From assembly GCA_910588595.1 (NCBI GenBank), contig CAJUQU010000110.1, forward strand, positions 1 to 10,896: a DNA stretch of 10,896 nucleotides, given 5' to 3'. The position numbers and the translations under genes are program-made. Source of the DNA: an uncultured Lachnospiraceae bacterium. Lineage in GTDB: Bacteria > Bacillota_A > Clostridia > Lachnospirales > Lachnospiraceae. The notes under the pieces were generated by a model that saw nothing but the letters and a program-made list of their open reading frames with translations, searched no databases and was not told the origin of the DNA. This document shows, in pieces, positions 7,301 to 10,896 of this stretch (position 1 is its first letter; every line of letters begins with the position of its first letter).

Positions 7301-7328
7301 ATATATCATGGTGGAAGTGCCAAGATAA
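4311..7328 (+). CDS. infB: Translation initiation factor IF-2
   Basis: IF2 (1005 residues) is the GTPase that places fMet-tRNA on the 30S subunit and promotes subunit joining. In order: an N-terminal IF2N helix bundle (1-50, MAKMKVYELAQEIGVKSAEV); an Ala/Lys/Pro/Glu-rich linker (about 51-220); an Arg/Gly/Asn repeat region (221-350); a charged segment; a second IF2N domain (about 428-480); the G domain; then domains II to IV ending in VEVPR. G motifs are intact: GHVDHGKT (515-522), GGITQHIG (539-546), DTPGH (561-565), NKID (615-618), SAK (651-653). The ATG at 4311 follows AGGAGG (4299-4304) by six bases and lies one base after the ylxQ stop; the frame stays open upstream but only inside ylxQ. 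It is longer than B. subtilis IF2 (about 716 residues), owing to the disordered linker. Confidence 0.97.
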   Translation: MAKMKVYELAQEIGVKSAEVLALLKNKGIEVKSHMSVLEDGQVEDVRKTMKVPAKSEEAPKTTEKSEPSKAAASGETKAPAKTGEGVVKKKKSIIFVSNPHNSKMPGGAQIPRKPVRSEKKAAPQAKAESAEVKKPVPQAKAENAETAKPVSAAKVDAVVEKPVQKTAETANAVEVKTEQPKNEEVVKTQPAVKADTAARVEEPAKTAAAKTEEAKPVQKGDYRDGNRSDGQRRNNNSNNGNNRSDGQRRDNNGRGDGQRRDGQRNFDNNRGDGQRRDGQRNFDNNRGDGQRRDNNNRGDGQRRDGQRNFDNNRGDGQRQGGRPGQGFGGGRDNDRGRDNRGGFGNKNAGKGSGFVPESPIKDAEKHRDEEKRRISQEKDKRNRKDLIYEEESDNIKNIKGKNKPGKFIKPEKKAVEAVEEQIKVITLPETLTIKELADKMKIQPSAIVKKLFLQGQIVTVNQEIPYETAENIAIEYDIICEQEVKVDVIEELLKEQDENQEDMVSRSPVICVMGHVDHGKTSLLDAIRKTNVTDKEAGGITQHIGAYTVNVNEQKITFLDTPGHEAFTAMRMRGANSTDIAILVVAADDGVMPQTVEAISHAKAAGIEIIVAVNKIDKPGANIERVKQELTEYGLIAEDWGGSTVFVPVSAKSGEGIEQLLEMILLTAEVLELKANPNRRARGLVIEAELDKGRGPVATILVQKGTLYVGDFVSAGAASGKVRAMVDDKGRRVKEAGPSTPVEILGLSDVPNAGEIFIAHENDKEAKYYAETFVAQNKEKLLEDTKAKMSLDDLFSQIQAGNLKELNLIIKADVQGSVEAVKQSLMKLSNEEVVVKCIHGGVGAINESDVSLASASKAIIIGFNVRPDTQAKATAEREGVDVRLYKVIYQAIEDIEAAMKGMLDPVFEEKVIGHAEVRQIFKASAVGNIAGSYVLDGIFQRGCKIRITREGEQIYEGELASLKRFKDDVKEVKTGFECGLVFEGFDSMQELDIVEAYIMVEVPR
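5073..5249 (+). repeat. 48-bp direct repeats in infB encoding RGDGQRRDGQRNFDNN
   Basis: A 48-base unit (16 codons) occurs three times: 5073-5120, 5121-5168 and 5202-5249. The second and third copies are identical; the first differs at two silent positions. A shorter 33-base version (5169-5201) lies between copies two and three, and a further RGDGQR start follows at 5250. RGDGQR thus begins at residues 255, 271, 287, 298 and 314, with two older RSDGQRR units at 228 and 244. Every unit is a multiple of three bases, so the reading frame is kept as copies come and go. The near identity points to recent duplication or homogenisation. Confidence 0.92.
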
Positions 7329-7342
7329 AAGTGCCAGGATAA
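7315..7342 (+). repeat. 14-bp tandem duplication across the infB stop codon
   Basis: AAGTGCCAAGATAA (7315-7328) is followed directly by AAGTGCCAGGATAA (7329-7342), with one mismatch. The first copy encodes the normal IF2 C-terminus and stop. The second lies in the spacer and, because 14 is not a multiple of three, is not read. It looks like a small neutral slippage or duplication event. Confidence 0.8.
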
Positions 7343-7367
7343 AGATGGAGTGGTGAATAAAGTGTGA

Positions 7368-7385
7368 TGCGTGCCAGAGCACGCA
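7368..7385 (+). promoter_or_regulatory. Hairpin touching the rbfA ribosome-binding site
   Basis: TGCGTG (7368-7373) pairs with CACGCA (7380-7385) around the loop CCAGAG. The final base of the stem is the first base of the rbfA ribosome site AAGAGGG (7385-7391). The site itself stays mostly exposed, so the hairpin might position ribosomes or tune re-initiation after infB instead of blocking. The effect is inferred. Confidence 0.4.
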
Positions 7386-7397
7386 AGAGGGATCAAT

Positions 7398-7802
7398 ATG
7401 AGAAAGAACAGCATTAAAAATACTCGCGTGAACGGGGAGGTTCATCGTGTTCTGGCGGAGGTCATAAGGAGTGAGATCAAAGATCCAAGGATCGATCCCA
7501 TGACCTCGGTGGTGTCTGTTGAGGTCGCGCCTGATCTGAAGACCTGCAAAGCATGGATCAGTGTACTCGGCGATGAGGATTCGCAGCAAAATACCATTGA
7601 GGGACTGCGGAGCGCAGAAGGCTATATCAGAAACCTTCTGGCGAAGAAGATCAATCTGCGGAATACGCCGGAGATTCGGTTTATCCTGGATCAGTCGATC
7701 GCTTACGGCGTGACTATGTCCAAGAAGATAGAAGATATCAGCCGTGCAGATGATGAGAGACATGTTGATGACAGCAGAAACGATGATGATTTTCAGGAAT
7801 AA
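7398..7802 (+). CDS. rbfA: 30S ribosome-binding factor RbfA
   Basis: RbfA (134 residues) is a type-II KH protein that binds immature 30S subunits near the 16S 5' helix and helps final 16S processing, particularly in the cold. Family landmarks are NSIKNTRVNGEVHRVLAEVI (4-23), the KDPRI motif (28-32), VVSVEVAPDL (38-47) and the C-terminal LRNTPEIRFILDQS stretch (87-100). After about residue 115 the protein ends in a short acidic tail (DDSRNDDDFQE). The ATG at 7398 is chosen because AAGAGGG lies six bases upstream and the conserved sequence begins there. A GTG at 7371 is in frame but has no good ribosome site. A terminator begins five bases after the stop, so rbfA is the last gene of the first unit. 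Confidence 0.95.
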   Translation: MRKNSIKNTRVNGEVHRVLAEVIRSEIKDPRIDPMTSVVSVEVAPDLKTCKAWISVLGDEDSQQNTIEGLRSAEGYIRNLLAKKINLRNTPEIRFILDQSIAYGVTMSKKIEDISRADDERHVDDSRNDDDFQE

Positions 7803-7806
7803 AAAT

Positions 7807-7844
7807 AAAAATATCTGGGAATATTTGACTTCCCAGATATTTTT
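7807..7844 (+). terminator. Intrinsic terminator after rbfA
   Basis: A perfect 15-bp stem (AAAAATATCTGGGAA against TTCCCAGATATTTTT) surrounds an eight-base loop (7822-7829). The 3' arm ends in TTTTT (7840-7844), then GTGTATT. The A-tract on the 5' arm makes it potentially bidirectional. It separates the rimP-rbfA unit from nrnA-truB-ribF. Some readthrough is likely because the U-run is short. Confidence 0.88.
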
Positions 7845-7853
7845 GTGTATTAT
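7825..7853 (+). promoter_or_regulatory. Promoter for nrnA-truB-ribF nested in the terminator
   Basis: TTGACT (7825-7830, five of six) and TATTAT (7848-7853, five of six) have an ideal 17-base spacing. The -35 box covers the end of the terminator loop and the first base of its 3' arm; the -10 box lies just past the U-run. Transcription would start near 7860 and give a leader of about 90 bases before nrnA. This is among the best sigma-A matches in the window. Confidence 0.72.
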
Positions 7854-7858
7854 GTACA

Positions 7859-7880
7859 CAGGCATACGTTTTCATGCCTG
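7859..7880 (+). other. Hairpin at the predicted 5' end of the nrnA transcript
   Basis: CAGGCAT (7859-7865) and ATGCCTG (7874-7880) form a perfect 7-bp stem with an eight-base loop, ACGTTTTC. It begins almost exactly where the nested promoter should start transcription. A 5'-terminal stem of this kind often protects mRNA from 5'-end-dependent decay; that role is inferred. It has no U-run and is not a terminator. Confidence 0.5.
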
Positions 7881-7950
7881 ATATATGAGGATTGAAAGAA
7901 AAGTTATAGAATAGATTGTAAAGAAAAAGGGATATATTGTAAGGGTAGTG

Positions 7951-8934
7951 ATGATCATGGGAAAGTTTAATTTGTTAGAAGAGTGCAACGGCGCCAAAAA
8001 TATTTTTATATCAGGACATGTCAGACCGGATGGAGACTGTATAGGTTCCTGTCTGGCGATGTATATGTATCTGAAAAACGCTCTGCCGGAGGCGGAGGTA
8101 AAGTTATCTTTGGAGGAGCCTGCGGAGATTTTCAGCTGCATCAAATGTTTTGATGAGATTGATCGTACATATGCGGTGGATGGTAACATCGATCTGTTTA
8201 TCGCGCTTGACTGTGAGAAGTCAAGGCTTGGGAAAGCAGAAGAAATTTTTGACAATGCAAAAAAGCATATCAATATCGACCATCATGTCAGCAATGAACG
8301 GGGCTGTGGGGAGATCAACTATGTGGTTCCCGGGTTCAGTTCGACAGCAGAACTTGTGTACGGTATCTTTGACAAGCAGTATGTGGATGCGGAGATTGCC
8401 AAAGCTGTTTATATAGGGATCGCACATGACACAGGGATATTCAGATACTCAAACACTTCGCCCGAGACGCTGCGGGTTGTGGCAGAGTTGATCGAGTACG
8501 GATTTGATTTTCCGGCGATCATTGATGAGACGTTTTACGAGAAGACATACGCACAGAATCAGCTCTTAGGCAGGGCACTTCTGGAAAGTATTGTTTTTAT
8601 GAATGGAAAGTGTATCGTCAGCGCCATTGACAAGAAAACGCTTGATTTTTATAATGCCGCGTCAAAGGATCTGGAGGGGATCGTAAATCAGCTGCGCATA
8701 ACGAAAGGTGTGGAATGTGCTATCTTTATGTATGAGACGGGGAATCTGGAATACAAGGTAAGTCTTCGCTCCTGCAGATATGTGGACGTTAGCAAGGTCG
8801 CCGCATTTTTTGGCGGCGGAGGTCATGTAAGGGCAGCAGGCTGCAACATGAACGGAACATTTTATGACGTAGTGAACAATATTTCAAAACGGATCGAACT
8901 GCAGATGATCGAACACGAAGGATCAAAGAAATAG
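7951..8934 (+). CDS. nrnA: DHH/DHHA1 phosphoesterase, nanoRNase/pAp phosphatase NrnA
   Basis: This cytosolic enzyme (327 residues) degrades 2-5 nt nanoRNA from the 3' end and, in Bacillus, also dephosphorylates pAp; it stands in for Orn in Firmicutes. The metal-binding DHH motifs are intact: HVRPDGDCIGS (23-33), Asp87 in FIALDCEKS, and the DHH triad at 110-112 (NIDHHVSN). The DHHA1 domain ends with the substrate-binding FGGGGHVRAAGC, where His292 closes the GGGGH motif. Length is normal for the family. Three in-frame starts lie together: GTG 7948, ATG 7951 and ATG 7957. ATG 7951 is chosen because AAGGG (7941-7945) is five bases upstream, but 7957 is possible. It opens the second transcription unit. 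A c-di-nucleotide role as in GdpP is unlikely because no membrane or GGDEF part is present. Confidence 0.93.
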   Translation: MIMGKFNLLEECNGAKNIFISGHVRPDGDCIGSCLAMYMYLKNALPEAEVKLSLEEPAEIFSCIKCFDEIDRTYAVDGNIDLFIALDCEKSRLGKAEEIFDNAKKHINIDHHVSNERGCGEINYVVPGFSSTAELVYGIFDKQYVDAEIAKAVYIGIAHDTGIFRYSNTSPETLRVVAELIEYGFDFPAIIDETFYEKTYAQNQLLGRALLESIVFMNGKCIVSAIDKKTLDFYNAASKDLEGIVNQLRITKGVECAIFMYETGNLEYKVSLRSCRYVDVSKVAAFFGGGGHVRAAGCNMNGTFYDVVNNISKRIELQMIEHEGSKK

Positions 8935-8960
8935 ATAAAAGATTGAGAAAGTGTGATACG

Positions 8961-9866
8961 TTGATCAATGGGATAATGAACATATACAAGGAAGCCGGCT
9001 ATACGTCGCATGACGTAGTGGCAAAGCTCCGCGGTATAGTGAGACAGAAAAAAATCGGACATACGGGAACGTTGGACCCCGATGCAGTCGGGGTTCTGCC
9101 GGTGTGTTTTGGCAGTGCGACAAAGCTCTGTGATATGATGACGGACAAGAGCAAGGAATATGAGGCACTGATGCGCCTTGGTGTAACTACTGACACGCAG
9201 GATATGAGTGGTAAGATTCTGACCGAGAATGCAGTCGATGTGTGTGAGTCCGAGGTGGAAAACGTGATCATGGGCTTTGTGGGCGGATATGAACAGATGC
9301 CGCCAATGTACTCTGCACTCAAAGTCAATGGAAAAAAGTTGTACGAGCTTGCCAGAGCAGGCAAAGAAGTGGAGAGACAGCCAAGACATGTCGATATCGC
9401 GTATATAAAGATCCTGGGGATAGACCTGCCCGAGGTAAGGTTCCAGGTGGGGTGTTCAAAGGGGACTTATATCAGGACATTGTGTGCAGATATCGGAGAA
9501 AAGCTCATGTGTGGGGCAGCGATGGCAGGACTGATACGCACAAGGGTTGGAAACTTTAAAATAGAAGATTCCATCAAGCTTTCCAAGGTGGAGGAACTGA
9601 TACAGCTGGGGACATACAGGGATCATGTGATTACGCCCGACAGTATTTTTTTGGAGTATGAGGGGGCAGCTGTAAAGTCTGAGGCTGAGAATGCCCTATT
9701 AAATGGAAATAAGCTTTATCCGCGGCAGCTCGATTTTGACAGCTGCACATTTTTTGCGGATGGGGATATGCTTCGTGTCTATAATAGAAAGAGGGAATTC
9801 AGGGCGGTGTATACCTTTGTAAAAAATGAGGGAGTGTTCAAGCCTTTCAAGATGTTTTTGGAATGA
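8961..9866 (+). CDS. truB: tRNA pseudouridine-55 synthase TruB
   Basis: TruB converts U55 of the T-loop of nearly all tRNAs to pseudouridine and also acts as a tRNA-folding chaperone. The catalytic Asp is residue 39 within GHTGTLDPDAVGVLP. Other family landmarks are GYTSHDVVAKLRG near the N-terminus, YSALKVNGKKLYELARAGKE in the middle and SKGTYIRTLCADIG from 166. A C-terminal PUA-like segment (about 235-301) contains LYPRQLDFDS. From TTG 8961 the protein has 301 residues, typical of the family. Start choice is uncertain: TTG 8961 gives MINGIMNIYKE, the usual family beginning; TTG 8943 adds six residues; ATG 8976 would cut five conserved ones. None has a strong ribosome site, so translation may be coupled to nrnA, whose stop lies 26 bases upstream. 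Confidence 0.94.
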   Translation: MINGIMNIYKEAGYTSHDVVAKLRGIVRQKKIGHTGTLDPDAVGVLPVCFGSATKLCDMMTDKSKEYEALMRLGVTTDTQDMSGKILTENAVDVCESEVENVIMGFVGGYEQMPPMYSALKVNGKKLYELARAGKEVERQPRHVDIAYIKILGIDLPEVRFQVGCSKGTYIRTLCADIGEKLMCGAAMAGLIRTRVGNFKIEDSIKLSKVEELIQLGTYRDHVITPDSIFLEYEGAAVKSEAENALLNGNKLYPRQLDFDSCTFFADGDMLRVYNRKREFRAVYTFVKNEGVFKPFKMFLE

Positions 9867-9886
9867 TCGCCTGGAGTGGATAGGAA

Positions 9887-10834
9887 ATGATAGTGATAGA
9901 GAATACAACGGAATTTCATATAGAGGAGGAAACGGCGGCTGCCATCGGCAAGTTTGACGGGTTCCACAGGGGACATCAGAAGCTTTTGGGACAATTGCGA
10001 CAGCAGCAGGAAAAGGGACTGAAATCCGTGGTGTTTACGTTCGTGCCATCGCCTGCTGCATTTTTTAGCAGGGAACCGATTCGGGAGCTTTCCACTTTGG
10101 AAGAGAAGCGGCGCATCTTTGAAAATGCGGGTGTTGATTATCTGGTTGAATATCCATTTTATCAGGAAATAGCAGATATGGAGCCAACAACTTTTATCAG
10201 AGAAGTTCTTGTCGATCGGCTACATGCAAAATGCGTGGTCGCCGGGGAGGATGTCTCTTATGGAAAACGTGGGGCAGGTGATTATCTGCTGCTGCGGGAG
10301 AAGGCTCCGGATTATGGATACGAAGTTATTTTGATCGATAAGGTATTGTATGAGGGCAAGGAAGTCAGCTCCACCTATGTCCGTGAGGAAGTGGGAAAAG
10401 GGAACATGGAGCTGGCGGCAGAACTGTTAGGGACACCTTATTGCGTGAGTGGAGAAATTGTACATGGAAGGAAGCTGGGGCGTACGATCGGTATGCCGAC
10501 AGTGAACCTGGTGCCCCCGCAGGACAAGCTGCTTCCGCCAAAGGGCGTGTATTATTCTTATGTGTATCTCCACAGCAGGACAGGTGATATGCCATATGAT
10601 GGAAAAAGGTTTGCGGCAATCACCAATATCGGGACAAAGCCGACAGTGGATCAGCGTTCTGTCATGGGGGTAGAGACGTATCTCTATGATTTTGACAGCG
10701 ATGTGTACGGAGAACATATGGATGTTTACTTGTTGCAGTACAAACGTTCAGAGATGCGTTTTGACGGGGTAGAAGCATTGCGGGCACAGATGAAAGCAGA
10801 TATCGCAGCCGGCAGGACCTATCATGGATCATAG
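9887..10834 (+). CDS. ribF: Bifunctional riboflavin kinase/FAD synthetase RibF
   Basis: This two-domain cytosolic enzyme (315 residues) phosphorylates riboflavin to FMN, then adenylates FMN to FAD. The N-terminal nucleotidyltransferase domain shows the HxGH-type motif in AIGKFDGFHRGHQ (19-31) and the later segments AGEDVSYGKRGAGD and EVSSTYVREEV. In the last, Tyr stands where many members have Arg (SSTRIR); this looks like a lineage variant, not a defect. The C-terminal kinase domain has GRTIGMPTVN (198-207), LPPKGVYYSYV, TNIGTKPTV and VETYLYDFDSDVYG with the catalytic-type Glu263. Length is normal and both active sites appear complete. The ATG at 9887 follows GGAGTGG by seven bases, 20 bases after truB. 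It is the last gene in the second unit, and no clear terminator follows within the window. Confidence 0.95.
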   Translation: MIVIENTTEFHIEEETAAAIGKFDGFHRGHQKLLGQLRQQQEKGLKSVVFTFVPSPAAFFSREPIRELSTLEEKRRIFENAGVDYLVEYPFYQEIADMEPTTFIREVLVDRLHAKCVVAGEDVSYGKRGAGDYLLLREKAPDYGYEVILIDKVLYEGKEVSSTYVREEVGKGNMELAAELLGTPYCVSGEIVHGRKLGRTIGMPTVNLVPPQDKLLPPKGVYYSYVYLHSRTGDMPYDGKRFAAITNIGTKPTVDQRSVMGVETYLYDFDSDVYGEHMDVYLLQYKRSEMRFDGVEALRAQMKADIAAGRTYHGS

Positions 10835-10896
10835 TTTTATGCGTAACAGTTCAGCCTTCGGCTTCCTGTTACAAGCATCAAGCCATGCAAAAACCG
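10835..10896. repeat. Hairpin at the right edge, possible dispersed intergenic repeat
   Basis: GTAACAG (10843-10849) pairs with CTGTTAC (10866-10872), and inside it AGCC (10853-10856) pairs with GGCT (10860-10863). A small 3-by-2 internal loop separates the two stems. No U-run follows on either strand, so it is not a standard terminator. A second short dyad (GCAT 10875-10878, ATGC 10885-10888) follows. The minus strand stays open from the edge to 10829 and would read AWLDACNRKPKAEL. This could be a dispersed repeat that ended the contig, or the end of a leftward gene. Confidence 0.4.

Noticed and set aside
7371..7397. Upstream GTG start for rbfA
   Set aside because: It would add nine residues, has no good ribosome site and overlaps a hairpin. 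ATG 7398 has AAGAGGG at six bases and fits the family N-terminus.
7194..7865. Minus-strand frame running across rbfA and the terminator
   Set aside because: It crosses a gene, a terminator and a promoter on the other strand, and its product resembles no known family.

Overview
The window is a stretch of low-to-mid GC Firmicute chromosome, most likely from a Lachnospiraceae (Clostridium cluster XIVa) gut anaerobe. The main evidence is the gene order rimP-nusA-rnpM(ylxR)-ylxQ-infB-rbfA-nrnA-truB-ribF, which is the Firmicute form of the transcription/translation-factor operon. Purine-rich Shine-Dalgarno sites, probable TTG/GTG starts and the flavour of the protein sequences agree with this. The family-level call comes from sequence character, not from a search. 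All real genes are on the + strand.

Layout. Bases 1-10 match the inner end of an Illumina adapter, so the left edge looks like an untrimmed assembly end. Bases up to 156 hold the 3' end of an unidentified gene. A sigma-A-like promoter (183-211) drives a complete Si-type citrate synthase (266-1684). A second promoter (1709-1737) starts the rimP operon. Its leader carries a strong hairpin with a poor U-tract (1766-1793), placed like a NusA-dependent attenuator. RimP, NusA, RnpM/YlxR, the L7Ae-like YlxQ, IF2 and RbfA follow (1872-7802). The rnpM-ylxQ-infB junctions are very tight: stop-start contact, an overlap and a 1-nt gap. A 15-bp perfect terminator hairpin (7807-7844) closes this first unit. 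A near-consensus promoter starts inside the loop of that same hairpin and launches a second unit, nrnA-truB-ribF (7951-10834). The last 62 bases hold an imperfect hairpin that may be a dispersed repeat on which the assembly broke.

How the genes work together. RimP and RbfA mature the 30S subunit. NusA controls pausing, termination and antitermination. RnpM is an RNA-binding modulator of RNase P in Bacillus. YlxQ is an L7Ae-type RNA-binding protein. IF2 brings initiator tRNA to the ribosome. NrnA degrades nanoRNA and pAp, TruB makes pseudouridine-55 in tRNA, and RibF makes FMN and FAD. Citrate synthase is metabolically separate and has its own promoter.

I see no previously undescribed multi-gene system: every complete gene belongs to a known core family. 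The points worth a second look are regulatory or structural: the rimP leader, the promoter nested in a terminator, the expanded DGQRR repeat linker of IF2, the acidic tyrosine-rich tail of NusA, and the two contig-edge signals.
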